Below are positions 39,538-48,913 of a stretch of DNA of 64,000 nucleotides, piece after piece. The stretch lies in the NCBI GenBank assembly GCA_965204915.1, contig OZ242023.1, forward strand, positions 372,001 to 436,000. The letters are read 5' to 3'. Position numbers and translations under genes: made by a program. This stretch comes from HK1 sp965204915 (GTDB taxonomy: Bacteria; Pseudomonadota; Gammaproteobacteria; HK1). A model generated the notes under the pieces. That model was not told where the DNA came from and did not search any database. It saw only the letters and a list, made by a program, of their open reading frames with translations. Each line of letters begins with the position of its first letter. Within the stretch, counting starts at the first letter, position 1.

Positions 39538-42500
39538 ATGGACGTCTTCGACCTGAGGAATCGCCTGGTCTCCGACTACCGGGACTACACCCGCAGCTTC
39601 ATCAGGATCCGCGATCCCCGGATCAAGGGGTTCGTCGACGACGTCCTCAATGCCGAGGGGTTCTGGCCGGAGCCGCTCCTCCAACTGAACCCGACCTTCC
39701 GCCCCGGCGGCACGATCGACGATCTGGTCGCGGAAGGGGTGCTCCACGAGGAATGCTCGCGCATCTTCCGGATCGGCAAGTCGGATACGGACCCCCGCGG
39801 CAGGCCGCTCCTGCTGCACCGCCACCAGCGCGAGGCGATTCTCGAGGTGGCCGAGGGCCGCTCCTGCGTGCTGACCACCGGCACCGGCTCCGGCAAGAGC
39901 CTCGCCTTCATCGTGCCGATCGTGGACCACGTGCTTCGCCACGGAACCGGCCGCGGCATCCGGGCCATCGTCGTCTACCCGATGAACGCCCTCGCCAACA
40001 GCCAGGCCGAGGAACTCGGGAAGTTCCTCGACAAGGGCTACCCGGAAGGCCGGTCTCCGGTGCGCTTCGCGCGCTACACGGGGCAGGAACGGGGCGCCGA
40101 ACGCGAGGCCATCCGCAGCGAGCCGCCGGACGTCCTCCTGACGAACTACATGATGCTGGAGCTGATGCTCACCCGTAGCGAGGATCGCGCGCTGGTGCGG
40201 GCCGCCCAGGATCTCGGGTTCCTCGTCTTCGACGAGCTGCACACCTACCGGGGCCGCCAGGGGGCGGACGTCGCGATGCTCATCCGCCGCTGCCGCCACG
40301 CCTTCGGCAACCGCGTCGCCTCCGGCGTCGGCGTCGCCTCCCGCGCCGGCGTCGCCTCCGGTGCCGGCGCCATCTGCATCGGCACCTCGGCCACGATGGC
40401 CAGCGGCGGGAGCAGCGAGGAGCAGCGGCAGGAGGTGGCGAAGGTGTCGCGGTCCCTGTTCGGGGTGGACTTCACGCCCGAACAGGTCATCGGCGAGACG
40501 CTGGAGCGGGCGACGCCGGAGATCGACACCACGGATCCATCGCTCCGGGACGCCATTCGAGAGGCGGTCGTCTCGGACGAAGAGCCGCCCTCCGACTACG
40601 AGTCGTTCCGGGCGCACCCTCTCGCCTCCTGGATCGAATCGACCTTCGGCGTGCGCAAGGAGGCGGACACCGGCAGGCTCATCAGGCAGACGCCCCGCCG
40701 GCTCGGCGGGGACGGTGAGCCCGAGGCGGCCCGGCGCCGCGATGACGGGCCGGCCCGGCGCAGACGTGACGCGCCGCCGGACGGAGGCCGCGGCAATGAG
40801 CCGGACGAGAGCCACCAGCCTTCCGCCGCGGCGGAGCTCGCGGCGCTCGTGGGCGCCGGGCCGCAATCCTCCGCGTCGGACGGCGATGCCGGAGCACCGT
40901 CGTCGCCAACGGCCGCAGAACTCGCGGATGCCGGTCCGCAACCCTCCGCGGCGGACGGTGATGCTGGAGCACCGTCGCCGCCAACGGCCGCAGAACTCAC
41001 GGATGCCGGTCCGCAACCCTCCGCGCCGGACGGCGATGCCGGAGCACCGTCGTCGCCAACTGCCGCAGAACTCGCGGATGCCGGGCCGAAACCCTCCGCG
41101 TCGGAGAGCACCGCCGGAGCACCATCGTCGCCAACGCCCCCGGCGCTCGCGGACGCCGGGGCGCAACGATGCGCGGCGGTGCTCCGCCGATGGCTGCTTC
41201 GGGGCGCCGACCTCTACCGGAGCGAATCCAGCCGCTTCTCGATCTTCGCCTTCCGGCTGCATCAATTCCTGACCCGCGGCGACACGGTGTGGGCAACGCT
41301 CGAACCCGAGGCCCACCGCCACCTGGAGATCGCCAAGAAGGCGGCCAAGCCGGGGGAACCGGACAAGCCGCTGTTCCCGCTGGTCTTCTGCCGCCATTGC
41401 GGGACCGCCTACTACCGGGTGCGGGTCACGGCGGCGTCGGACGCGCACGGGCAGGCGGCCCTGCTTCCCCGCGAAGACCGCCGCGAGGCCGATGACGACG
41501 GCGGCCACGACGCCTACCTCCATCTCTCCGAGGAAGCGCCCTGGCCCCGCGCCGCCGGCCCCGCGCTGCTCGCCCGCCTGCCGGAGGCGCTCAAGGAGAC
41601 GACCGCCCAGGGCGTGGAGCGGGTCCGGCCCGCCGCCCGCCGGGACGTCCCGGAGCCGGTCTTCGCCGACCCTGCCGGACGCATCGTCCCGGAGGGAGAA
41701 GGAGCGCCCGCCGCCCTGATCCACGGCAACTTCCTGTTCTGCCTGGAGCCCTCCTGCGGGGTCGCCTACACCCGGAGCCAGCGATCCGAGCGCTTCAAGC
41801 TGGCCACCCTCGGCGTGGACAACCGGAGCACCGCCACCACGATCCTCGCGGTGCGCTCGCTCATCGAGTTGCAGCGCGACCGGAACCTGGCCCCGGAGGC
41901 GCGCAAGCTCCTGAGCTTCACCGACAACCGCCAGGACGCCTCCCTCCAGGCGGGCCACTTCAACGACTTCGTGCAGGTCGCCCTGCTGCGCTCGGCGCTG
42001 TACCGGGCGTGTGCGGAAGCGGGGGCGGGGATCCATGCATTCCGGGAACGCGGACACCCCGACCAGCGCCACGGACGGGCGGAGAACGAGGATTCCGTTC
42101 CGGACGAAGGAGCGGGCGGACCGGCGGGCGGGCCGGGGCTTCGCCACGGCGAGCTGTCGCGTCGCGTCCTCGACGCCATGCACCCGCGCTTCGAGGACTA
42201 CGCGGCCGATCCGGAAGTGCGCGGACCGGCGCGGCAGCACACCCGGGACGCCCTGCGGCGGGTCATCGAATACTTCCTCTACCGCGACCTCGAACGCGGC
42301 TGGCGGGTCACCGCGCCCAATCTGGAGGACTGCGGGCTGCTGCGCTTCGAGTACGAAGGGCTGGGCGGGGAAGACGGCCTGCTCGGCGAGACGGAGCTGT
42401 GGGAGTCGGGGTTCTCCGTACAGGAAGGCCGCGGGAGCCGGCGCTTCGTCGAAGCCCCCGCGGCGCTCCGCCTCGCCCCTGCCGAAGCACGGGAGGAGAT

Positions 42501-45459
42501 CCTCCGCACCCTGCTCGACGTGCTCCGCCGGGCGCTCGCCGTGAAGGTGGACGTGCTCGACCCCCGGAAGCAGCACGATCTTGTCGAACGGACCAAACCC
42601 CGCCTTCTCGAAGGCACGGTCTGGTACCTCGACGACGAGCGGGAGCTGACCGGCTCCGTCGTCGCCTGGCCCCGCCCCCGAAGGCAGGGCGAACGGGGCG
42701 GCTTCTTCGTCTCCTCCCACGGCGCCTACGGGCAGTACGTGAAACGCACCCTCGAATCGCATCCGGCGCCGGAGCAACCCCGGGCGCAACCCCTCGGGCA
42801 CGCGGATACCGGCAAGCCGTCGAGCGTGGCCCACCAATCCCGGACCGTGCGCGGCCGAACGCAACCCCTCCGGCGCGCGGACACAGGCGCGATCATCCGG
42901 TTCCTGTTTCTCGCCCTGAAGCGCTACGGCATCGTCGAGCAGGTCCGCACCGGGCGCGACGGCGACGACCCGGGCTACCAGCTCAACGCCGACGCGCTCC
43001 GCTGGCTGCCGGGCGACGGCGAGGACCGCCCGCCCGACCGCACGCGCCTGCTCGAAGAAGGCGGGCTTCCCGAGGAAGTGAACCGTTACTTCGTGGAGTG
43101 CTACCGCCGCTTCGTGGACTTGAGGGGCGTCCTCGAAGCGCGCGAACACACCGCCCAGGTGGTGCCGGAGGACCGCCTGGAACGGGAGGAGCGCTTCCGC
43201 GAAGGAGACCTGCCGCTGCTCTTCTGCTCGCCGACCATGGAGCTCGGCGTGGACATCGCCCAGCTCAACCTCGTGAACCTGCGCAACGTTCCGCCCACCC
43301 CGGCCAACTACGCGCAGCGCAGCGGGCGCGCGGGACGCGGCGGACAGCCCGCCCTGGTCTTCACCTACTGCGCGGGGCGCAGCCCCCACGACCAGTACTT
43401 CTACCGTGAGCCCGCCCGGATGGTCGCCGGCACCGTGGCGCCGCCCCGGATCGATCTCCGCAACCGCGACCTCATCCGTTCACACGTCCACGCGATCTGG
43501 ATGGAAGGGGCGAGGCCGGATCTGGGCAGAACCCTGGCCACGGTCCTGGAGCTCGATGATCCGGAGGGCGGGCGGCTGCCGGTGAAGGGGGCGCTCGGGG
43601 ACGCGCTGCGAAGCCCCGTGCACCGGGACGCGGCGCGGTCGAAGGCCGAGGCGGTGACCGCGGAGATCCGCCCCGAGCTCGAAGGGACGGCCTGGTTCCA
43701 CGATCGATGGGTGGACGAGGTGCTGGGCCGCATCGAGCGCAGCTTCGACGCCGCGTGCGACCGGTGGCGCAGCCTCTACCGCGCCGCCGTCCGCCAGCGT
43801 GAGATCCACCACGCGGCCATCGGCGACCACTCCCGGCCGGAGGCCGAGCGCAACCACTCGCGGAGGCTGCGCGCGCAGGCCGAGAGCCAGATCCGCCTGC
43901 TCACCGAAGCGGAGGGGGTCTACGAGGGGGACTTCTACTCCTACCGCTATTTCGCGACGGAGGGCTTCCTCCCCGGCTACAACTTCCCCCGGCTGCCGAT
44001 CTCCGCCTACGTGCCGGGCCGGCGCCGGCGCAAGGGGCGTGACGAGTTCATCTCCCGCCCCCGCTTCCTCGCCATCTCGGAGTTCGGCCCCCGCGCGCTG
44101 ATCTACCACGAGGGCGCGCGCTACCGGGTGTACAAGGTCAACCTCGACTTTGGTTCGGACGCCGTCGAAGATCCCCGCCGGCTCGCCACCGACACCATGA
44201 AGCGCTGTCCGGCGTGCGGCTATGCCCACCTCCAGGCGGGCGAGACCCACTTGGCCGAGGTCTGCGACCGCTGCGGCGCCGCCCTCGACACGCCGTCGCG
44301 CATCGACGCTCTGGTCCGGTTGCAGAACGTGAGCCTGAGCCTCGCGCAGCGCATCACCTGCGACGAGGAGGAGCGGCAGCGCTTCGGCTACCACTTGGTC
44401 ACCGCATACCGCTTCCCCGAGGTCGACGGCCGGCTCGAACGCAAGGATGCGGAGGTCCGTTGCGGCGATGCGCGCACGCTCACGCTCAGCTACGGGGACG
44501 CCACCGACCTCTACCGCGTCAACCTCGGCTGGACGCATCAGGACGGGAGCCGGCCGCGCGGCTTCAACCTCGACCTGGAACGCGGCTACTGGTCGCGCAA
44601 CCAGGCCGACGTCGAAGACCGGGACGATGCGACCGCCGAAGGGCGCATCGTGCGGGTGGTGCCCTTCGTCAGGGACACCAGGAACGCGCTGGTCATGCGT
44701 TTCGAGCCGGCGCGCGCCGTTCCGGAGATGGCGGGCCTGCAAGCGGCCTTCAAGCAGGCGGTCCAGCAGCACTTCCAGATCGAGCCGCGCGAGCTCTCCT
44801 GCGAGGCGATGCCCTCGCCGCGCGAACGGCGGGAGATCCTCTTCTACGAGGCGTCGGAAGGCGGCGCCGGCGTGCTGCGCCAGCTTGCCGAGAGCCCGGC
44901 GATGCTGCCCGCGCTCGCCCGCCGGGCGCTTGCGATCTGCCACTACGACCCCGACACCCTGGAGGATCGAGGTGCGTACCGATGCGGTCGGGCCTGCTAC
45001 GAATGCCTGCTGGACTATGGCAACCAGCCGGATCACCGGATTCTGGACCGCGCGCTGATCCGGGACGTTCTCGCGGAGCTGGCGCGAGCCGAGTGCCGCC
45101 CCGCCGGCGGGGCGGGCTCGCGCGCGGAACGCCTGGCCGCGCTTCGGAAGCGTTGCGACAGCCGGCTCGAACAGCGCTGGCTCGACATGGTGGAATCGCT
45201 GGGGCTGCGGCTGCCGAGCGACGCGCAGTACGCCATCCCCGGCCACCGTACCCGGCCCGACTTCTTCTACCGGGAGGCGAACGCCGCGGTCTACATCGAC
45301 GGCCCGCCGCACGACGCCCCGGACCAAGCACTCGAGGATCGGGCGAGGACGCGCGCGCTGATCGAGGTGGGTTACATCGTGATCCGTTTCCACTACGAGG
45401 CGGACTGGCTTGCCGTGTTCCGGCGTCATGCCGATGTGTTCGGCGCCGTGAGCGAATGA
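39538..45459 (+). CDS. DEAD-like helicase with DUF1998 and C-terminal nuclease-like segment (DrmA/DrmB- or DruE-like)
   Basis: A 1973-residue protein. Helicase core: LHRHQREAILEVAEGRSCVL, Walker A TTGTGSGKSLAFIVPI (near 113-128), DELH box at 232-235, and motif VI YAQRSGRAGRGGQ (near 1258). Cysteine pairs occur at FCRHCGTAYY, at a zinc ribbon CPACG...CDRCG (1556-1585), and in the DUF1998 end CGRACYEC. The last 90 residues read RTRPDFFYREANAAVYIDG, PHDAPDQ and GYIVIRFHYEADW, resembling Vsr/DUF559 PD-(D/E)XK-like nucleases. A 75-bp repeat encodes a 100-residue linker at about 439-543. DISARM splits helicase (DrmA) and DUF1998 (DrmB); Druantia's DruE joins them. Scrambled pieces of this gene lie at 36870-37125. 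Confidence 0.82.
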   Translation: MDVFDLRNRLVSDYRDYTRSFIRIRDPRIKGFVDDVLNAEGFWPEPLLQLNPTFRPGGTIDDLVAEGVLHEECSRIFRIGKSDTDPRGRPLLLHRHQREAILEVAEGRSCVLTTGTGSGKSLAFIVPIVDHVLRHGTGRGIRAIVVYPMNALANSQAEELGKFLDKGYPEGRSPVRFARYTGQERGAEREAIRSEPPDVLLTNYMMLELMLTRSEDRALVRAAQDLGFLVFDELHTYRGRQGADVAMLIRRCRHAFGNRVASGVGVASRAGVASGAGAICIGTSATMASGGSSEEQRQEVAKVSRSLFGVDFTPEQVIGETLERATPEIDTTDPSLRDAIREAVVSDEEPPSDYESFRAHPLASWIESTFGVRKEADTGRLIRQTPRRLGGDGEPEAARRRDDGPARRRRDAPPDGGRGNEPDESHQPSAAAELAALVGAGPQSSASDGDAGAPSSPTAAELADAGPQPSAADGDAGAPSPPTAAELTDAGPQPSAPDGDAGAPSSPTAAELADAGPKPSASESTAGAPSSPTPPALADAGAQRCAAVLRRWLLRGADLYRSESSRFSIFAFRLHQFLTRGDTVWATLEPEAHRHLEIAKKAAKPGEPDKPLFPLVFCRHCGTAYYRVRVTAASDAHGQAALLPREDRREADDDGGHDAYLHLSEEAPWPRAAGPALLARLPEALKETTAQGVERVRPAARRDVPEPVFADPAGRIVPEGEGAPAALIHGNFLFCLEPSCGVAYTRSQRSERFKLATLGVDNRSTATTILAVRSLIELQRDRNLAPEARKLLSFTDNRQDASLQAGHFNDFVQVALLRSALYRACAEAGAGIHAFRERGHPDQRHGRAENEDSVPDEGAGGPAGGPGLRHGELSRRVLDAMHPRFEDYAADPEVRGPARQHTRDALRRVIEYFLYRDLERGWRVTAPNLEDCGLLRFEYEGLGGEDGLLGETELWESGFSVQEGRGSRRFVEAPAALRLAPAEAREEILRTLLDVLRRALAVKVDVLDPRKQHDLVERTKPRLLEGTVWYLDDERELTGSVVAWPRPRRQGERGGFFVSSHGAYGQYVKRTLESHPAPEQPRAQPLGHADTGKPSSVAHQSRTVRGRTQPLRRADTGAIIRFLFLALKRYGIVEQVRTGRDGDDPGYQLNADALRWLPGDGEDRPPDRTRLLEEGGLPEEVNRYFVECYRRFVDLRGVLEAREHTAQVVPEDRLEREERFREGDLPLLFCSPTMELGVDIAQLNLVNLRNVPPTPANYAQRSGRAGRGGQPALVFTYCAGRSPHDQYFYREPARMVAGTVAPPRIDLRNRDLIRSHVHAIWMEGARPDLGRTLATVLELDDPEGGRLPVKGALGDALRSPVHRDAARSKAEAVTAEIRPELEGTAWFHDRWVDEVLGRIERSFDAACDRWRSLYRAAVRQREIHHAAIGDHSRPEAERNHSRRLRAQAESQIRLLTEAEGVYEGDFYSYRYFATEGFLPGYNFPRLPISAYVPGRRRRKGRDEFISRPRFLAISEFGPRALIYHEGARYRVYKVNLDFGSDAVEDPRRLATDTMKRCPACGYAHLQAGETHLAEVCDRCGAALDTPSRIDALVRLQNVSLSLAQRITCDEEERQRFGYHLVTAYRFPEVDGRLERKDAEVRCGDARTLTLSYGDATDLYRVNLGWTHQDGSRPRGFNLDLERGYWSRNQADVEDRDDATAEGRIVRVVPFVRDTRNALVMRFEPARAVPEMAGLQAAFKQAVQQHFQIEPRELSCEAMPSPRERREILFYEASEGGAGVLRQLAESPAMLPALARRALAICHYDPDTLEDRGAYRCGRACYECLLDYGNQPDHRILDRALIRDVLAELARAECRPAGGAGSRAERLAALRKRCDSRLEQRWLDMVESLGLRLPSDAQYAIPGHRTRPDFFYREANAAVYIDGPPHDAPDQALEDRARTRALIEVGYIVIRFHYEADWLAVFRRHADVFGAVSE
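40852..41165 (+). repeat. 75-bp tandem repeat, about four copies, inside the DUF1998 helicase gene
   Basis: Four head-to-tail 75-bp units encode 25-residue repeats of the form DAGPQPSAxDGDAGAPSxPT followed by AAEL. Units 2 and 3 are nearly identical; the outer units are more diverged. It lies between the two helicase lobes region and the first cysteine pair, and should be a disordered linker. Frame-neutral unit length would allow expansion and contraction. Confidence 0.85.
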
Positions 45460-45497
45460 GCGGCATCGGTTAGAATCGCCTCACTGGCGGAGCGTGA

Positions 45498-46682
45498 GTG
45501 GGGCACTTCGATCCGTCAATCGATATCATGCCGGAGATGAGGTCCGCCATGGCTGCAGCCAAACCCCCGACCAGCGGTGAAGTGGACATTGATCAGGACA
45601 GTGGCCTTGAACGCGAACGGGAGGACTCCAGTGCAATCAAGCGTCCCTTCGATCCTGAGAAAATCAAGATCCGCACGGTCAACCCCGTAATCAATCAGAT
45701 CGTTTCGCGCATCGAGCATGAAGAAATCGATCTGGCGCCGGGTTTCCAGCGCATGGCGGGCATCTGGAACGGTGTCCGTAAAAGCCGGCTCATCGAATCG
45801 CTCCTGTTGCGCATTCCCATACCTGTTTTCTATGTCGCGGCAGACAAGGACGAGACATGGGCCGTCGTGGACGGACTCCAGAGGATTTCGACCATACACG
45901 CCTATGTAGCAGGCCACTTTCCTTTGACCAATCTTGAATATCTGCAAAAATTCGATAGCTGTCGCTATACGGATCTTCCGAGATCGATGCAGAGACGAAT
46001 CAGCGAGACCCAGCTCGTAGTGAACGTCATAGAGCCCGGAACACCCGAAGAAGTCATGTTCAATATTTTTCGACGTATCAACACCGGCGGCATGATGCTC
46101 AATGGACAGGAAATTCGTCACGCGCTTCATCCGGGGCCGATTCGAGATTATCTCAAGAAACTATCCAAGACCTCGGAATTTCTGGACGCCACCGACCGTT
46201 CGATAAAGCCTGATCGCATGGCTGACAGGGAGTGCATACTGCGATTTCTCGCCTTTCACATCAGTCCATGGGAGGAGTATTCCGTAAACGATCTGGACGG
46301 TCATCTTGGCCGTACGATGAAGCAGATAAATAAAATGGACTCATGTGAACGATGTCGTATCTCGAAAGATTTCGAGAAATCCATGAAGGCCGCCTCCCTC
46401 ATTTTTGGAAAAGACGCCTTCAGAAAGCGTTATGATCCAACAGAGAAACGACGTCCTGTCAGTAAAGCACTGTTTGAAGCATGGAGTGTAGGATTGGCAC
46501 GCCGTTCGGAGCAAGAGATCGACACCCTCGTGAGCAAGCGGGAAGAAGTCATCGACCAATTTATATTGTTGATGAATGAAGATCAGGAATTCGAAACGGC
46601 GATCTCCTATTCCACCGGTATCCCCGTTCGGATAAGAAAGCGCTTTCGAGCGATCGATGGACTGATAGAGGAGTGCCTTTGA
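45498..46682 (+). CDS. DUF262 (ParB/GmrS-like) protein, first gene of a three-gene module
   Basis: A 394-residue protein if started at GTG 45498 (GGAG 5 bp upstream); ATG 45528, 45537 or 45549 would shorten it by 10-17 residues. The DUF262 domain covers about 55-250: IDLAPGFQRMAGIWNGVRKS, LLLRIPIPVFYV and the hallmark VVDGLQRISTIHAY, a variant of DGQQR, then NIFRRINTGGMMLNGQE. GmrS-type DUF262 domains bind or hydrolyse nucleotides and sense modified DNA; no HNH/DUF1524 nuclease is fused here. It overlaps the ATPase gene (TGATG). Lower GC than the helicase upstream. Confidence 0.8.
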   Translation: MGHFDPSIDIMPEMRSAMAAAKPPTSGEVDIDQDSGLEREREDSSAIKRPFDPEKIKIRTVNPVINQIVSRIEHEEIDLAPGFQRMAGIWNGVRKSRLIESLLLRIPIPVFYVAADKDETWAVVDGLQRISTIHAYVAGHFPLTNLEYLQKFDSCRYTDLPRSMQRRISETQLVVNVIEPGTPEEVMFNIFRRINTGGMMLNGQEIRHALHPGPIRDYLKKLSKTSEFLDATDRSIKPDRMADRECILRFLAFHISPWEEYSVNDLDGHLGRTMKQINKMDSCERCRISKDFEKSMKAASLIFGKDAFRKRYDPTEKRRPVSKALFEAWSVGLARRSEQEIDTLVSKREEVIDQFILLMNEDQEFETAISYSTGIPVRIRKRFRAIDGLIEECL

Positions 46683-47791
46683 TGCTGAGGATCATCAAAT
46701 TGAGGAACTTCAAGTGTTTCGAGAACGTGGAATTGGCTCTCGCTCCGCTGACCTTGCTATGCGGATTGAATGGAATGGGAAAAAGCAGCATCATCCAGGC
46801 AATGTTGGTGCTTCGGCAATCATTCGTTTCCGGCGAGCTTCGTGATGGACATCTGGTTCTGGGCGGGGAGCTCACGGATCTGGGCACCGGCCAGGACGTC
46901 CTTTGCGAAGACGCCGAAGTCGATATGGTGGAATTCGAATTTCATGGCGATGACAGCACGACACCTTGCAGGTTGTCCTTTGATTACTCGAGAACTGCCG
47001 ACGAACTGACGACCAGAAACAATTTCGCAGCCGCGTGGCGTGAGACTCCACCGCTGGGCGGCCAACTGGTCTATGTCAACGCGGAACGGATCGGTCCGCG
47101 CAAATCCTACCCCCATTCCGAGGTATTCGCCCGTCGTGGAAACCTGGGATCGCGCGGTGAGTACACTCTGAACTACTTGAGTGCACGACAGGGCGAAACC
47201 CTGGCGTCAACCGATCCCCGCTGCCCCGACCTGCCCAGCCTGCGCTTGGGCAAGGTCGTCGACCATTGGCTGCAAGAAGTGACACCCGGTGCTCATCTTC
47301 AAATCGAGATGATCCAGGACGCCGACGCGATCATCGCCGGTTTCTCCTTCGACCGCCCCGGAGACGTGGGGTCCAGACGATACCGCGCGACGAACGTCGG
47401 CTTCGGCCTGTCCTATACCTTGCCGGTACTTGCGGCACTGCTGGCGCCCCCAGGAACCCTGTGCCTGATCGAGAATCCGGAGGCCCATCTTCATCCGCGC
47501 GGGCAGACTAGGTTGGCCGAGCTCGCGGTTCGCGCTTCTCTCGCGGGCGTCCAGGTGATTGTCGAGACGCACAGCGATCACTTCATGGACGGTGTCCGCA
47601 TCGCCGTTCGGAACGGACTGATTCAACCGGATCAGACTGCGTTCCACTACTTTTCCCGGGAAGGCGGCAAGACAGTGGTGTCTTCCCCTCGGGTCAATGC
47701 CGACGGTCGTCTCTCTTCCTGGCCGGAAGGATTCTTCGATCAGCACGAGGAGAACTTGGCCAGACTGCTGGAACCGAAGTCTCGAACATGA
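46682..47791 (+). CDS. DUF3696 AAA ATPase of the three-gene module
   Basis: A 369-residue ABC/SMC-class ATPase. ATG 46682 overlaps the DUF262 stop. Features: IIKLRNFKCFENVELALAPL, Walker A LCGLNGMGKSSIIQAML, arginine-rich YVNAERIGPRKSYP, signature-like NVGFGLSYTLPVLAALL, Walker B LCLIENPEAHLHPRGQ and H-loop VIVETHSDHFMDGVRIAV; the C-terminal DWWPEGFFDQ-like end (SSWPEGFFDQHEENLA) is the DUF3696 hallmark. It probably senses a trigger and controls the partner proteins. Overlap with the third gene is 4 bp. Confidence 0.85.
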   Translation: MLRIIKLRNFKCFENVELALAPLTLLCGLNGMGKSSIIQAMLVLRQSFVSGELRDGHLVLGGELTDLGTGQDVLCEDAEVDMVEFEFHGDDSTTPCRLSFDYSRTADELTTRNNFAAAWRETPPLGGQLVYVNAERIGPRKSYPHSEVFARRGNLGSRGEYTLNYLSARQGETLASTDPRCPDLPSLRLGKVVDHWLQEVTPGAHLQIEMIQDADAIIAGFSFDRPGDVGSRRYRATNVGFGLSYTLPVLAALLAPPGTLCLIENPEAHLHPRGQTRLAELAVRASLAGVQVIVETHSDHFMDGVRIAVRNGLIQPDQTAFHYFSREGGKTVVSSPRVNADGRLSSWPEGFFDQHEENLARLLEPKSRT

Positions 47792-48729
47792 GGGAAATGG
47801 TTCTCAATCACGCGAGCGTTCTGGTACCGAACGCAAGCCGGGACGAGATCACAGATTGGCTCAGGGATCTTGCGGCAGGCATGGGCCGGCTCGTCGCCGG
47901 CAAAGTCGTCCGCATCGGTTTGCGGTCTCGTGGACATATGCACGAAACATTCTGTTCGCCCGGTTACTCGTTGTACCAAGCTTACCAGGATCTACGACGA
48001 TCCGGGTATCGGGAGGAGTACCGATTTCTTGTTGGGTTGTCCATAAAGGCGCCGCTTCTGCACGACGTTGAGGAATGCCTTGAAGGTCGATTCCGTGCCT
48101 GTGAGGAAAGGACGCTTCCGCCGGGTGACGGCGAGCCCCTTGTTCTGTGCGCCATCGCCGACTGGATAGCAGTCGGGTTCCCGTCGGAGCCGCTCTGGGA
48201 CCGTGATCGGATCACGATCCACTTCAACGAGCTGCTGCCCGACGGGACGATCGAAGAAGCATCCGAAGAAATAGACCAACTTACCCGCCCCGCTCACGCC
48301 GGTTCCATCTCTGACCGACACCGTGAACGTCTTCTCACGGGCAGCGACCCGGGTACGTTATGGGAGAACCGCGAAACGGTGTTTCCCCATCTCGTCTTCG
48401 GCCCGGACGTGGAAGGCAACCTCAAGGATCAAGCGTATCTGTTCTCAACCATCGTCGGGAAGCTCAAGGACCTCGATCGATCCGCCCGGGAGTGGCGCGA
48501 CGTTGGCGGCCCCGCACCTCCTTGGAAGACGAAGGTAACGCTGGAGAGCACGGTGAAGATGAAGAATCGCTCTTTTCGGGAGGCACGCAGATTTCGGTCC
48601 AATGGCGGTACACGAGAAACGTTCGAATGGCATGCTCGATTCGGCGATGGTGGCCGCATCCATCTACGTTTCGATCCGGATTCCAGGGAAGTCGAGATCG
48701 GATACATCGGACCGCATCTCCCCCTTTGA
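47788..48729 (+). CDS. Unknown protein, third gene of the DUF262-DUF3696 module
   Basis: A 313-residue protein starting with ATGA overlap on the ATPase gene. I recognise no named domain. Stretches that look conserved are NASRDEITDWLRDLAAGMG, PGYSLYQAYQDLRRSGYRE, CAIADWIAVGFPSEPLWD and the ending HLVFGPDVEGNLKDQAYLF. There is no signal peptide or membrane helix. Strict co-translation with two signalling-type partners suggests it is the effector or a structural member. It is the last gene of the defence island. Confidence 0.65.
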   Translation: MREMVLNHASVLVPNASRDEITDWLRDLAAGMGRLVAGKVVRIGLRSRGHMHETFCSPGYSLYQAYQDLRRSGYREEYRFLVGLSIKAPLLHDVEECLEGRFRACEERTLPPGDGEPLVLCAIADWIAVGFPSEPLWDRDRITIHFNELLPDGTIEEASEEIDQLTRPAHAGSISDRHRERLLTGSDPGTLWENRETVFPHLVFGPDVEGNLKDQAYLFSTIVGKLKDLDRSAREWRDVGGPAPPWKTKVTLESTVKMKNRSFREARRFRSNGGTRETFEWHARFGDGGRIHLRFDPDSREVEIGYIGPHLPL

Positions 48730-48913
48730 CGCCACATCAGCCTGCGGTCCCGCACGTCACGTCCGTGCGTACTCGACGAAGCGGACCGTGCGATCTACCG
48801 CAGCAAGCTACGTTTACCCGGATCGACACGTGCCCGTGCAATCCCGTTCATGGCCCGCGCCGCTGTCGGCCTGCTCGAAGACGACTTCGCCGACGTCGGC
48901 GCGGGCGTCCCCC

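Noticed and set aside
40852..41165. Regular repeats considered as a CRISPR array
   Set aside because: Units are head-to-tail with no spacers, lie in frame within a gene, and no cas genes are present.
39436..43389. 1317-codon open frame antisense to the DUF1998 helicase
   Set aside because: Composition is typical of antisense GC-rich DNA, and the opposite strand has full helicase motifs.
23904..48729. Prophage or integrative element explanation for the island
   Set aside because: No integrase, transposase, phage structural gene or flanking tRNA with attachment repeats is visible at either end.
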